A DNA stretch of 64,000 bases from Rhodospirillaceae bacterium (GCA_029245025.1 JAQWQC010000034.1:310001-374000); one strand, 5' to 3'. Counted from the stretch's first letter, positions 1 through 10,010 are shown. Program-made: numbers and translations. The notes: generated by a model not told the origin, from the sequence alone.

Positions 1-1557
1 GCGCCTCTTATTTTCCGCAACACGCCCCAGTGGTTCATCTCGATGGATACCAACGACCTGCGCGCAAAGGCGTTGCAGGCTATCGACGATACCCAATGGG
101 TGCCGGCCCAAGGCCGTAATCGCATCCAGGCTATGGTGGAGAGTCGGCCCGATTGGTGCGTGTCGCGACAACGCCAATGGGGTGTCCCCATCACCGTGTT
201 CGTGAGCAAAAAGACGGGCAAAGTGTTGCGCGATCCCGCTGTCATTGAACGCATCGCCGCTGCTGTTGAAGAAGAGAGTTCCGATACCTGGCTGTCTTCC
301 GACCCCGCTCGGTTTTTGGGCAATGAGTACGATGTAGAAGAATGGGAGCAAGTGCAGGACGTCGTCGAGGTGTGGTTTGATTCCGGATCTAGTCACGCTT
401 TTGTCCTCGAAAATTGCGACGACTTGAAGTGGCCTGCGGACTTGTATCTCGAAGGATCCGATCAACATCGCGGTTGGTTCCACACCTCGCTGTTAGAAAG
501 TTGTGGCACCCGCGGACGCGCACCGTATGACGCTGTGCTGACCCATGGCTTTGTTCTCGATGAGAAGGGCCGCAAGATGTCCAAGTCCATGGGCAATGTG
601 GTCGAGCCATTTAAGGTCATAAATCAATCCGGCGCCGACATTCTGCGGCTTTGGGTGGTGGCATCTGATTACAGCCAAGACCTCTCAATCGGGCCCAACA
701 TTCTGAAACAGATGTCGGATCTTTATCGCCGCTTGCGCAACACGTTCCGCTATCTTCTCGGCAACCTTAACGGCTTCACTAACGAAGAGCGCGTAGAGGT
801 GGCCGATATGCCGGAGCTTGAGCGCTGGGTGCTGCATCGTCTGTGGCAGATGGATAAGCGCATTCGCGAGGCGTGCACGACCTATGACTTCCACGGCTTA
901 TTTAACGAGTTGCATCATTTTTGCGCCATCGAGCTTTCGGCGTTCTATTTTGATATGCGCAAAGATGTTGTGTATTGCGACGCGCCGGACAATTTGCGGC
1001 GTCGGGCAGCGCGTACCGTGCTCGACACCTTATATGATTGCTTAGTGAAATGGCTCGCGCCGTTTATTTGTTTTACGGCGGAGGAAGCGTGGCTCGCTCG
1101 TAACCCGTCTGATGATGGCTCTATTCATTTGCAGCAATTCCCGACGGTTCCTGAGGCCTGGCGCGATGATGCGTTAGCAGAGAAGTGGACCAATGTGCGT
1201 CGCTTACGCCGTGCCGTGACTGCGGCCATCGAACAAGAGCGTGCGGCTAAACGCATTGGTTCAAGTTTGCAGGCGTCCCCAACTGTCACCGCGCCCGAAG
1301 AATTGATTGTAGCATGCGCCGGTCTCGACATGGCAGATGTCTGTATTACGTCTGACATCACGTTGGTCGAAGGAACGCCCAGCGCGGAGGACTTCGTGCT
1401 TGAAGATGTGCCCGAGGTTGGAGTTGTGGTGAATTCAGCGGAGGGCAAAAAATGTGCCCGCTGTTGGAAAGTCTTGCCTGACGTCGGCAGCCACGCGCAC
1501 CCGGGTGTGTGTGGTCGCTGTTCCGATGCTGTTGATTCACTACCGTCGGCGGCGTGA
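1..1557 (+). CDS. ileS: Isoleucine-tRNA ligase, C-terminal part (5' end outside window)
   Basis: Class I aminoacyl-tRNA synthetase that charges tRNA-Ile in the cytoplasm. The frame is open from base 1, so the gene begins upstream; 518 residues are visible. The KMSKS ATP-binding signature is encoded at 574-588. It is followed by the anticodon-binding helical domain and a C-terminal zinc finger built from CARC and CGRC pairs just before the stop. The visible part lacks the HIGH motif and most of the editing domain, as expected for a window-edge truncation. The stop codon overlaps the GTG start of lspA by 4 bases (GTGA), which indicates one operon. Identification is secure. Confidence 0.97.
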   Translation, partial: APLIFRNTPQWFISMDTNDLRAKALQAIDDTQWVPAQGRNRIQAMVESRPDWCVSRQRQWGVPITVFVSKKTGKVLRDPAVIERIAAAVEEESSDTWLSSDPARFLGNEYDVEEWEQVQDVVEVWFDSGSSHAFVLENCDDLKWPADLYLEGSDQHRGWFHTSLLESCGTRGRAPYDAVLTHGFVLDEKGRKMSKSMGNVVEPFKVINQSGADILRLWVVASDYSQDLSIGPNILKQMSDLYRRLRNTFRYLLGNLNGFTNEERVEVADMPELERWVLHRLWQMDKRIREACTTYDFHGLFNELHHFCAIELSAFYFDMRKDVVYCDAPDNLRRRAARTVLDTLYDCLVKWLAPFICFTAEEAWLARNPSDDGSIHLQQFPTVPEAWRDDALAEKWTNVRRLRRAVTAAIEQERAAKRIGSSLQASPTVTAPEELIVACAGLDMADVCITSDITLVEGTPSAEDFVLEDVPEVGVVVNSAEGKKCARCWKVLPDVGSHAHPGVCGRCSDAVDSLPSAA

Positions 1558-2078
1558 TAAAAACAATGCGTCTTGGTCTGGTCATCGCTGCTCTTATTGC
1601 TCTTGCCGATCAGGTATCCAAAATTTGGATGGTTGAGCGTGTCTTTCGTCCAGACGGGGTCACCGACACGCCATTCTTTACTTGGCAATTGATAGAAGTG
1701 TTGCCGTTCTTCAACCTTCGCCTCGCCTGGAACCCTGGCATCAGTTTCAGTATGTTCAGTTCAGGCGAACCATTGACTTTTGCCCTGCTTGTTACAATGC
1801 AATTGTGCATCGTCGGTCTGATGCTGTGGTGGCTGCGTCAGGCCACGTCCCTATGGATGAAGATCGGTATCGGCTGCATCGTCGGCGGGGGATTTGGCAA
1901 CATCATTGACCGACTGCATTACGGCATGGTTGTCGACTTCCTTGATTTTCATGCCGCGGGGTATCATTTCCCAACCTTCAATTTGGCCGATTCTGCCATT
2001 ACAATCGGCGCTGGCTTTTGGTTGCTTGACGCCTTCGTCACACGGAACCAGGATGAAGCTACACCAGACCCCAAATGA
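1554..2078 (+). CDS. lspA: Lipoprotein signal peptidase (signal peptidase II)
   Basis: Inner-membrane aspartyl protease that removes the signal peptide from diacylglyceryl-prolipoproteins. The 174-residue product has four hydrophobic segments. Both catalytic aspartate motifs are present: GNIIDRLHYG followed by VVDFLDFH, and FNLADSAITIG near the C-terminus. The GTG at 1554 overlaps the ileS stop; an in-frame ATG at 1566 is the alternative start and would shorten the protein by four residues. The ileS-lspA pair is a classic bacterial arrangement, and a predicted lipoprotein gene follows 22 bases downstream. Confidence 0.96.
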   Translation: MIKTMRLGLVIAALIALADQVSKIWMVERVFRPDGVTDTPFFTWQLIEVLPFFNLRLAWNPGISFSMFSSGEPLTFALLVTMQLCIVGLMLWWLRQATSLWMKIGIGCIVGGGFGNIIDRLHYGMVVDFLDFHAAGYHFPTFNLADSAITIGAGFWLLDAFVTRNQDEATPDPK

Positions 2079-2100
2079 GGCACTTCAATTGAGTTTAAAT

Positions 2101-2655
2101 ATGACCGCTCCGCTGAAACATATCGCTCTGGCTGCCGCCGCACTGCTAGCTCTCAGTGGGTGTGACGATACCAAGCGCGCCCTCGGCATCGATAAGTCGA
2201 TACCAGATGAATTTGCCGTGGTCCGTCGCGCCCCGTTGGTGATGCCACCCGACTACAACCTGCGCCCCCCGGCACCCGGTTCGGAGCGCCCCCAGGAAGG
2301 CACCACGTCACAGCAGGCCCGCAATGCCCTTATCGGTCGCAATCGTTTAGATGGGTATCGCGTCCGCGGATTTAGCCCCGGAGAAGTAGAGTTATTGGCC
2401 CTTGCTGGTGCGGACCAAATTGTTCCCGGTGTCCGCGATACAGTTGATCGCGAAACCTCAGCCTTCGCCGTTGAGAGCGATAGCTTCACAGATCGTCTCG
2501 TGTTTTGGAGCGACAACCGTCAGTTCGGAACACCGATAGACCCTATGGCCGAGCAAAAGCGGCTGAGCCAGAATCAGGCCCTCGGCAAGAAAGCAAACGA
2601 AGGACCGATCCCCGTGATCACCAAAGGCGGTGCTTCCGTTCTCGGAATATTTTAG
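2101..2655 (+). CDS. DUF3035 outer-membrane lipoprotein (BamF-like)
   Basis: A 184-residue predicted lipoprotein. A short signal sequence ends in the lipobox LSGC, so the mature protein starts at that cysteine. The region after it (MPPDYNLRPP, then a Q/A-rich stretch) matches my recollection of DUF3035, a family found in alphaproteobacteria next to lspA and M16 peptidases and linked in the literature to the BAM complex as BamF. I recall that link and cannot verify it here. The start is set at the ATG at 2101, directly before the signal peptide; the same frame is open further upstream but there it overlaps lspA. Its 3' end overlaps the convergent VOC gene by 4 bases. Confidence 0.8.
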   Translation: MTAPLKHIALAAAALLALSGCDDTKRALGIDKSIPDEFAVVRRAPLVMPPDYNLRPPAPGSERPQEGTTSQQARNALIGRNRLDGYRVRGFSPGEVELLALAGADQIVPGVRDTVDRETSAFAVESDSFTDRLVFWSDNRQFGTPIDPMAEQKRLSQNQALGKKANEGPIPVITKGGASVLGIF

Positions 2656-3644
2656 ACTTTAAAGATCACCTGAAGTGCACCCGAACCAGGGTTGCGCACA
2701 GTAACGGCGTCGACAGTTCCTAATCCTGGTATGTCGTATTGGCCAGGGGGCGCATACGTCTCAGCTCCTAGTTGCGCACTCTCTTCTATGGCGTAGTCGA
2801 GATCTTTCACCTCAAACATTTGCGCGATGTATCCCGTGTTGGGAGCTACGGCATCTGGTGTGAGATCACGGCATTCGTAATTCAATGGCATCGAAAGAGC
2901 GATTTTGCCGAACATGTGGTTGCCCTGCATGAACTTGATGGCCGTGCGTCCATCTTCGGGAATGTTGAGGAATCTATTGACCTCAGGGCGATCAAAAATC
3001 TCGTCAATGAGCACCCCGTTTTTCAAAACCTTTTCATAAAAAGACACAGCTTTATCCATGTCCGCCACGCAATGTGATGTGGTGACCACAGGCGTAAAAC
3101 CGGTGGGTGTGCGGCCATGGTCACGCACATAGGCACGCATTTGTCCAACACGTGTGTTGGGATCGTCGCCGGTGAGCTCGACAAAATTGATGGCGACGGA
3201 ATCTGGACCGTCAAACACTACTTCTGTTGGCGCCCCTTGAGAGTCAGACATTTCGTAGAATGTCGGCTCGGACCAGAATCGATAGCCCTCCGCTTGCAAC
3301 CGCTTGGTGTCAGCGCGGATATCATCAGTGTAGAAATTGAGGTTTACCAAGCCAATCGCTCGCGGAGTAACTGCCGGGCGAATGTGGTGCTTAGCAACGT
3401 CTCCGAAATCGAGCAGCAAGACGCGGCCAACCGGGCAGTCAGGCAGTTCGCAAAACACAGCTTGCGCCGAGGCGCCTTCGGGTATGTGCCAGAGAGATTC
3501 AAAACCAGAGCCAGACCAGGTGACCGGGTCATGGGCGGTGAGGCCGATGATGTCGCGATAAAAATGCAAGGACGCATCCATATCCTCGACACCAATCACA
3601 GCGACGTTCAACGGGCTACCGTCTAGCGCAACAATTTCTCCCAC
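2652..3644 (-). CDS. Two-domain VOC (glyoxalase/dioxygenase superfamily) protein
   Basis: A 330-residue protein with two tandem vicinal-oxygen-chelate modules. The first begins near residue 10 (VAVIGVEDMDASLHFY) and the second near residue 185 (TTSHCVADMDKAVSFYEKVL). Paired VOC modules usually form one metal-dependent active site, as in extradiol dioxygenases, glyoxalases and related lyases. The substrate cannot be told. It lies on the minus strand between the DUF3035 lipoprotein and the M16 pair, next to an esterase fusion on the same strand. The two look like an accessory insert in an otherwise conserved block. Confidence 0.8.
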   Translation of the reverse strand: MGEIVALDGSPLNVAVIGVEDMDASLHFYRDIIGLTAHDPVTWSGSGFESLWHIPEGASAQAVFCELPDCPVGRVLLLDFGDVAKHHIRPAVTPRAIGLVNLNFYTDDIRADTKRLQAEGYRFWSEPTFYEMSDSQGAPTEVVFDGPDSVAINFVELTGDDPNTRVGQMRAYVRDHGRTPTGFTPVVTTSHCVADMDKAVSFYEKVLKNGVLIDEIFDRPEVNRFLNIPEDGRTAIKFMQGNHMFGKIALSMPLNYECRDLTPDAVAPNTGYIAQMFEVKDLDYAIEESAQLGAETYAPPGQYDIPGLGTVDAVTVRNPGSGALQVIFKV

Positions 3645-3693
3645 TTGATCTCTCCTCTCGTTTTCTCAAAGACCCAGAATATATCGGCCAGTG

Positions 3694-5481
3694 TCAGCCC
3701 ATGTGTCGCCGGACAAATGCCCCGATGCCGGCAATGGCTCGGCGTCCGTCGGTTAGCCAATCGGCCATCATGTGCCAAACGTGAAACAGTCCTGGCCACT
3801 CTTCAAGTCTCACCGGAACGTCATCAGCGCGGGCGCGGACAGCCAGTTTGCGGCTGTCATCGAGCAAAACTTCACGGCTTCCCACTTGGATAAACAAAGG
3901 TGGGAGGCCGCGAAGGTCTCCAAACACCGGCGAAACCAGCGGGTCTTTGTTGTCATGGCCATTTAAATAGTCGTTTGCTGCGCGCTTCAGTGTGGCTTGC
4001 TGTGTCACCGGATCATCTTTGGCTTTGCTGTCCATGGTTTCGCCGTCGCAGGCCATGTTGACCCATGGTGATAACGCGATAAGAGCCGCCGGTTGATCGA
4101 GGTCGCCTTCTTTGAGGCGGAGGGCGGTTGAGATTGCCAAACCTCCGCCCGCCGAATCTCCAGCGATGGCGAGTTGGCCTGGCTTGACCTCTTGATCAAG
4201 CAGCCACCGATAGGCCGTTACACAATCATCGAGCCCAGCGGGGAAGGGATGCTCAGGTGCAAGGCGGTAATCTATCAGCAGGACACGTGCGGAACATGCC
4301 GCGCTGAGGTCTGCCGCCAAACGTTGGTGAGACGTCAGACTGCCCGCGCTAAATCCACCACCGTGTAGGTACAAGATAACCCGATCCGGGTCCGAGCCTG
4401 CAGCAGTGACCCATCGGCTTGGGACGCCTCCGGCATCGACGTCCAATGTTGTTACGTCTTCGGGCACCGCAAAACGCGAAAAAAATCCATCGATCATCAC
4501 ACGCATTTCAGTTGCGGTCTCTTTAGGTTTATCGCTTATGTAATCAGCGAGTTCTTTTAGGGTGGCATCGACTTCGTCGGTCAGGTCACCTTGTTGCAAG
4601 CCAATGGCTTCAACATCGTCTCTATAGCCCAGCGTGTGACCTATGCAGTCGCCCTGTTGACCACTTTGATCCGACGCCATGGACTGCGAGATGCGGTTGT
4701 AGACAAACGCAAACAAGGTGGCCGGAAAGACCAGGATCATCAGGCTGCCGAGGGCCCCGACGACAGTACCCAAAATTACACCGGCACTTTCTGCCGTGGA
4801 TTCGGAGATAGCACCCACTATTGAAGTGAAAATGGCCACCACCATTTGCATTGGAATCAACAAGAGGAAGACGCACAAAACGCTCAGAACAAAAATAGCG
4901 GCCATATGCATGCCGAGACCTTTTGTGCGGCCCCACGCTTCACTGAGTACCGCAGGGCGGCCCGTCGCTGCCATAGCCAGCACCAGGGAAAGGCGGCATC
5001 CAACGGCGATAATTGCCATAGCTAAGATGACCACAAGCGCGGTCGACAATGCTTGTGCGGCGACAGCGCTGGCCGTTCCGATCAGGCCGACGATAGCCCC
5101 GACCACCAGCATACCGCCTCCAGCAGTCGCGAACATGATTACCGCAATAATGATCTGCCACCCCAGCAGGCGGCCTTCCAGACGCGTGAACTTGAACGGC
5201 GGCCGGCCATTCAAATCATCTTGACCCAATATAATCATGCGATACCAGGTGACGGTAAATGGCAAGAACACGATCGCGCTGATTATGTTGAGAACAGCAA
5301 ACACGGGACTTCTAAAATCTGTCGCGTCCAAGCCCATTTGCCAGGCGGTCAGATTCGCCACAACGGTCAATGCCACTGGTGCCACGGCATGGTGCAGCGC
5401 GACCCGTCGCATGTTCCAGCAATAGTCCAGTATTTCTTTGACCGTTTGAAAAATAGTCAGCTGCATCCGGTCCCCGTCCAT
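3694..5481 (-). CDS. Fusion of a polytopic membrane domain with an HSL-family alpha/beta hydrolase
   Basis: A single 595-residue frame. Residues about 25-265 are hydrophobic, with roughly five or six membrane segments and no recognised catalytic motif. Residues about 300-595 form an alpha/beta hydrolase of the hormone-sensitive-lipase type: oxyanion-hole HGGG at 373-376, nucleophile GDSAG with Ser443, an acidic residue in the VLLDDSR region, and His567 near the C-terminus. All triad positions are present, so esterase or lipase activity is likely. The linker (about 270-300) is hydrophilic. Standalone family members usually begin near the DEVDATLKELADYI segment, so this may be a true fusion or two genes merged by a lost stop or an error. 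An ATG at 5466 is an alternative start. Confidence 0.8.
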   Translation of the reverse strand: MDGDRMQLTIFQTVKEILDYCWNMRRVALHHAVAPVALTVVANLTAWQMGLDATDFRSPVFAVLNIISAIVFLPFTVTWYRMIILGQDDLNGRPPFKFTRLEGRLLGWQIIIAVIMFATAGGGMLVVGAIVGLIGTASAVAAQALSTALVVILAMAIIAVGCRLSLVLAMAATGRPAVLSEAWGRTKGLGMHMAAIFVLSVLCVFLLLIPMQMVVAIFTSIVGAISESTAESAGVILGTVVGALGSLMILVFPATLFAFVYNRISQSMASDQSGQQGDCIGHTLGYRDDVEAIGLQQGDLTDEVDATLKELADYISDKPKETATEMRVMIDGFFSRFAVPEDVTTLDVDAGGVPSRWVTAAGSDPDRVILYLHGGGFSAGSLTSHQRLAADLSAACSARVLLIDYRLAPEHPFPAGLDDCVTAYRWLLDQEVKPGQLAIAGDSAGGGLAISTALRLKEGDLDQPAALIALSPWVNMACDGETMDSKAKDDPVTQQATLKRAANDYLNGHDNKDPLVSPVFGDLRGLPPLFIQVGSREVLLDDSRKLAVRARADDVPVRLEEWPGLFHVWHMMADWLTDGRRAIAGIGAFVRRHMG

Positions 5482-5613
5482 GGTTTGTTTTTCCTGACCC
5501 TACTAGGAGCCTTCGCCAAAGTGAACGGTCGGTATCATTGTGATGGTTGACCCCTCTCGCCTAGCGGTCCAAATAGGCGGTCAAGAAGTGCAGTATTGGT
5601 AAAGGAAATGTCC

Positions 5614-6969
5614 ATGCGTTCAGTTGGGGTTTTTAGTGCCTGCATATCGGCAATTCTCGCGTTTGTAGCCATGGTGGCCGGGCGTCCGGCCCAGGCCGAT
5701 GTCTTTGGTGCCGAATCATTCATGCTTGATAACGGGATGCAGGTGGTGGTGATCCCCAATCACCGGGTGCCCATCGTTAGCCACATGGTCTGGTATAAAG
5801 TTGGCTCTGCTGACGAACAGCCGGGCAAGGCGGGTATCGCACACTTTCTTGAACACCTGATGTTTAAGGGCACGCCTACTTACCCGGCTGGTGAAATTAC
5901 GGACTTGGTAGCGCGCAACGGCGGACAGCAAAATGCGTTCACGTCCTACGACTATACAGCTTATTACCAAAATGTTGCCGCCGACCGGCTGCCCAAAATG
6001 ATGGAGCTGGAAGCGGACCGCATGCGCAATCTGATTCTCAGTGAAGAAAATGTGCGGTTGGAACGGGATGTTGTGCTCGAAGAACGTCGCATGCGCGTGG
6101 ATAGCCGGCCGGCGTCTATTTTATCGGAACGGCTCGACGCCGCGTTGTGGGTGACCAACCGGTACGGCACGCCGGTCATTGGTTGGGAAGAGGAAATTCA
6201 AGCACTCAATCGTGACGACGCATTCGACTTTTATCGCCGTTGGTATGCGCCGAAGAGTGCCATTCTGGTTGTGGCGGGCGACATCACCGCAAAAGAACTG
6301 CGCCCATTGGCTGAGGCAACCTATGGAAAAATAGAACCGGTTGATTCGGTCACATCGCGTGAGCGGTCTACGTTCTTGCCTCAATCAGCTGCCGTGCGGG
6401 TCACTATGACTGACCCTCGTGTGCAGCAACCGCGTTGGTCGCGCACGTACATCGCGCCGAGTGTCAATGTTGGCGACCTTCAAGATACATACGCTTTGCA
6501 AGTCCTCAGCGAGATTCTCGGTGGTGGTTCAACAAGCCGCCTATATCAAGCTTTAGTGGTTGAGCAGGCTGTAGCCGCCTCCGCCGGTGCTTTTTATCTC
6601 GATGATGCGGTGAGCTGGGGACGGTTTGTGGTTGCGGTTTCGCCGAGCCCTGGCATCGATGTTACGGCCTTAGAAAATGCCGTGGATGCCGAACTCGCTA
6701 CCGTCGTCGCAAACGGATTGTCCGACGATGAGGTAGAGCGAGCGAGGACCCGCCTTCAAGCGGAAGTGATCTACGCCAAAGATTCCCCAATAACCGCAGC
6801 CCGTACCGTTGGGTCTCTGCTTGCTGTTGGCATGACCATAGAGGAGATCGAGGCCTGGCCTGACCGCGTATCAGAAGTGACCACGGACCAGGTCAATGCG
6901 GCGGCTCGTGCGCTGATCACCAAGGCCCCCAACGGAACCGGCGTGTTGCTGCCGGAGGGAGGGGTCTGA
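5614..6969 (+). CDS. M16 zinc peptidase, catalytic subunit, exported
   Basis: A 451-residue pitrilysin/insulinase-family protease with the inverted zinc motif HFLEH (residues 77-81) and the downstream glutamate region MELEADRM. The N-terminus is a Sec signal ending in GRPAQA, so it acts in the periplasm. I chose the ATG at 5614 because an AAGGA at 5602-5606 is 7 bases upstream; the in-frame ATG at 5608 is too close to that site, and a TTG lies at 5596. The stop overlaps the next gene by one base (TGATG). The pair of adjacent M16 genes resembles known heterodimers in which only one subunit carries the zinc site. Confidence 0.92.
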   Translation: MRSVGVFSACISAILAFVAMVAGRPAQADVFGAESFMLDNGMQVVVIPNHRVPIVSHMVWYKVGSADEQPGKAGIAHFLEHLMFKGTPTYPAGEITDLVARNGGQQNAFTSYDYTAYYQNVAADRLPKMMELEADRMRNLILSEENVRLERDVVLEERRMRVDSRPASILSERLDAALWVTNRYGTPVIGWEEEIQALNRDDAFDFYRRWYAPKSAILVVAGDITAKELRPLAEATYGKIEPVDSVTSRERSTFLPQSAAVRVTMTDPRVQQPRWSRTYIAPSVNVGDLQDTYALQVLSEILGGGSTSRLYQALVVEQAVAASAGAFYLDDAVSWGRFVVAVSPSPGIDVTALENAVDAELATVVANGLSDDEVERARTRLQAEVIYAKDSPITAARTVGSLLAVGMTIEEIEAWPDRVSEVTTDQVNAAARALITKAPNGTGVLLPEGGV

Positions 6970-8300
6970 TGTTTTATTCTCAAAATATAAGAGCGGCGAG
7001 TGTGCTGGTTGCCCTGCTCGCCTGGTCGGGTGTGGCGTTAGCGATTGACGTTCAAGAGGTTAAAACCCGCGATGGCATCACAGCTTACTTGGCGCAAGAT
7101 GATAGCAATCCGATTATCGCGTTCAGCTTTGAGTTCCGTGGCGGTTCCAGCATCGACCCGGATGACAAACTTGGGTTATCGAATATGGTTGCGGGCTTGC
7201 TTGATGAGGGCGCTGGAGATCTTGATTCTTTCGCATTCCAATCGACGTTGCAAGACAAAGCCATTCGACTTGGCTTCGATGCCAATACGGATTCCTTTTC
7301 GGGTTCGCTGATTACCATCAAGGCAAACGTTGATGAGGCTTTTTATCTGATGGCGCTGGCCTTGTCTGCGCCCCGGTTTGATGAAGAACCGGTAGAGCGT
7401 ATTCGTCGCCAGATTCAGGTCAGCTTAGCGCGTAACGCCGAGAACCCCGGTCGTATTGCCCGCGACACTCTATTCGCTGAGATCTTTCCTGATCACCCCT
7501 ATGGCCGTCCGTCGGGTGGTACGCCGGAAACAGTCCAGTCCATTGCAGTCGATGACTTGGCCGCTTACAGCGCTGAGCGCTTTGCAAAAGATCGGCTTAT
7601 TGTCGGAGTTTCTGGTGACATCTCGTCGAGGCAGTTGCGAAAGCGACTTGATCAGGTATTCGGTCACCTACCTGACACGGTAGAGACGAATTGGCGGGTC
7701 CCCAATACAGCTATCACCCATGTGGGGACTGTTGTGGTTGATAAGGCGGTGCCACAAAGCACTGTCTACATAGCGCAATCTGGTCTCTCTCGCGACGACC
7801 CTGATTGGTACACGGCACTTGTCACAGATTACATTCTTGGAGGTGGGTCGTTCGCCTCCCGCCTTATGGATGAAGTACGAGAGAAGCGCGGTTTGGCCTA
7901 CGGCGTTAACACCAGTTTGGTGCCGTATGACTCTGCGCCATTAATAATCGCTTCCGTCGGTACGCGGAATGAGTCCGTGGCGGAGAGCATCTCAGTTATT
8001 CGCGATGAGTGGCGCAAGTTTCAAGCTGAGGGCCCTACGGCTGATGAGTTGGAAGGCGCAAAAATGTACCTGACCGGGTCTTGGCCATTGCGCTTTACGG
8101 CATCAGGCCGGATTGCCAGCACGCTCGTTGCGGTTCAACGTAACGACCTTGGTCTCGACTATCTAGACCGTCGCAATGACTACATCGAATCGATCACTCT
8201 TGAGGATGTCCGGCGCGTTGCAGCGAAGCTCTACAAGCCAGATGAGTTGTCCGTGATCGTTGTCGGGCAGCCAGTTGGGGTTGAAAACGGCGGCGGCTAG
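6969..8300 (+). CDS. M16 peptidase family, zinc-less partner subunit, exported
   Basis: A 443-residue M16-fold protein with a signal sequence (LVALLAWSGVALA). The segment that should carry HxxEH reads GLLDEGAGDLDS, so it cannot bind the catalytic zinc. It keeps the C-terminal arginine/tyrosine region (EKRGLAYGV), which in M16B heterodimers contributes the R/Y pair that binds substrate in the partner's chamber. The one-base stop/start overlap with the catalytic gene implies coupled translation and a 1:1 complex in the periplasm. The next gene, pgi, starts 84 bases downstream. Confidence 0.92.
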   Translation: MFYSQNIRAASVLVALLAWSGVALAIDVQEVKTRDGITAYLAQDDSNPIIAFSFEFRGGSSIDPDDKLGLSNMVAGLLDEGAGDLDSFAFQSTLQDKAIRLGFDANTDSFSGSLITIKANVDEAFYLMALALSAPRFDEEPVERIRRQIQVSLARNAENPGRIARDTLFAEIFPDHPYGRPSGGTPETVQSIAVDDLAAYSAERFAKDRLIVGVSGDISSRQLRKRLDQVFGHLPDTVETNWRVPNTAITHVGTVVVDKAVPQSTVYIAQSGLSRDDPDWYTALVTDYILGGGSFASRLMDEVREKRGLAYGVNTSLVPYDSAPLIIASVGTRNESVAESISVIRDEWRKFQAEGPTADELEGAKMYLTGSWPLRFTASGRIASTLVAVQRNDLGLDYLDRRNDYIESITLEDVRRVAAKLYKPDELSVIVVGQPVGVENGGG

Positions 8301-8384
8301 GGTTTTCGCAATTTTTCGAGGCTGCTGGTACAGTGCCGTCCAAGAGCTACCTGTCAAATCCGAATCGCGGGCCTACGAATTGCT

Positions 8385-10010
8385 ATGATTGTTCCTGATC
8401 CAACCTTAACTGACGCATGGGCAGCTCTTGCCCGCCACAGAAACACGATGGCAAATGTTTCTTTGCGCAGTCGCTTCGAGGAGGACGCGACACGGTTTGA
8501 TAGCCTGTCTTGGTCCGTTGCGGGATTAACGGTCGATCTCTCCAAGCAGCATCTGGATGACGAGACCTTGCCGTTGTTGCTCGACTTAGCCACTGCCATG
8601 GATGTGGAAGGTCGCCGCGCTGGGTTGTTCGCCGGAGACCGGGTCAATGTAACTGAAGGCCGTGCGGCTCTTCATGTGGCCCTACGTGACTCAACGGATC
8701 GTTCGTATGTGGTGGACGGTGAGGACGTATCCGTGCAGCTAAAGTATGCGCGCGGGCGTATGCTCGCATTCGCTGGTCACGTTATTGACGGGCAACGCAC
8801 TGGTCATACAGGTCAGCGGTTTGACCGCATTATTAATATCGGGATTGGTGGATCTGATCTCGGGCCGCGGTGTGCAGTTGCGGCACTGATTGATCACGCC
8901 GTTTCTGAATTGGATGTCGCGTTTGTCGCCACTGTCGATGGCATCGCATTGCGGGATGCTATGGCTGAGTCAGACCCTGAAAAAACTCTTTTCATCGTTT
9001 GTTCAAAGAGTTTTTCTACCCGGGAAACCATGACTAATGCCAATGAAGCTAAGCGCTGGTTGATAGAAGCGTTGGATGAGGCCGCTGTAGCGGATCATTT
9101 TGTTGCGGTGACGGCTGAGCCATCTAAAGCGGTTGACTTCGGTTTAACCGACGACGCCATCTTTCCAATGTGGGACTGGGTCGGCGGACGATATTCTTTA
9201 TGTTCGGCGATTGGATTGTCGCTGGCACTGGCGTGCGGTCCGCAGGTTTTTCAGAGGGTTCTTGCTGGCGCTAACGCTATGGACCAGCATTTTGAGACAG
9301 CGCCATTGGCGGATAACCTACCCGTGCTGATGGCGCTACTCAGCATTTGGAATCAGGATTTCTGGAACACTACGGCATTGGCTATGCTGCCCTATGATCA
9401 TCGCCTTCGCCTCTTACCAGCGCACTTCCAGCAGCTGATGATGGAAAGCAATGGCAAGGGTGTGCGTGTTGATGGTGGAGACGTGTCTTTCAGAACCGCC
9501 CCCATCGTTTTTGGTGGCTCTGGGGCGGAAAGCCAGCACTCATTCATGCAGCAGATTCACCAATCACCAAAGGTTGTACCTGTTGAATTTATTATTGCGC
9601 TAGACGGGCAGGGTGAAGAGGACCGCGATATCTTAGTGGCTAACGCATTTGCCCAATCTGAAGCCCTCATGAGGGGCCTTACGGCTGACGAAATATCCCA
9701 GAACTCTGGGAAAAAACTCATTCCCCATAAAGCTTGCCCCGGCAACCGTCAAAGCACGACAATCCTTCTCGAATCGCTCACACCCGAAACCTTCGGCGCC
9801 CTTATTGCGTTGTATGAGCACCGCACCTTCGTGGAAGGGACGTTATGGGGGCTCAATTCCTTCGATCAGTGGGGGGTGGAATTCGGCAAGGCTCTGGCCT
9901 CGCGTCTACTGGAAGATGTCGCCAAGGGCCGTGCTGGAGATGGGCACGACTCCTCGACGGCGGGGTTACTAAACGCTTATCTCGCACACCGGTCGACGAC
10001 CCCGTCATGA
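8385..10010 (+). CDS. pgi: Glucose-6-phosphate isomerase
   Basis: Cytoplasmic enzyme interconverting glucose-6-phosphate and fructose-6-phosphate. At 541 residues it has full family length. The phosphosugar-binding segment [11 protein letters not shown] and the downstream signature regions ([40 protein letters not shown]) are all intact. The stop overlaps the mutL start (ATGA), so the two genes are co-transcribed. The start is the ATG at 8385. Confidence 0.97.
   Translation: MIVPDPTLTDAWAALARHRNTMANVSLRSRFEEDATRFDSLSWSVAGLTVDLSKQHLDDETLPLLLDLATAMDVEGRRAGLFAGDRVNVTEGRAALHVALRDSTDRSYVVDGEDVSVQLKYARGRMLAFAGHVIDGQRTGHTGQRFDRIINIGIGGSDLGPRCAVAALIDHAVSELDVAFVATVDGIALRDAMAESDPEKTLFIVCSKSFSTRETMTNANEAKRWLIEALDEAAVADHFVAVTAEPSKAVDFGLTDDAIFPMWDWVGGRYSLCSAIGLSLALACGPQVFQRVLAGANAMDQHFETAPLADNLPVLMALLSIWNQDFWNTTALAMLPYDHRLRLLPAHFQQLMMESNGKGVRVDGGDVSFRTAPIVFGGSGAESQHSFMQQIHQSPKVVPVEFIIALDGQGEEDRDILVANAFAQSEALMRGLTADEISQNSGKKLIPHKACPGNRQSTTILLESLTPETFGALIALYEHRTFVEGTLWGLNSFDQWGVEFGKALASRLLEDVAKGRAGDGHDSSTAGLLNAYLAHRSTTPS

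Noticed and set aside
5558-5579. 6-bp inverted repeat (CGCCTA/TAGGCG) before the M16 pair as an operator
   Set aside because: Too short and with a 10-base spacer; likely chance.
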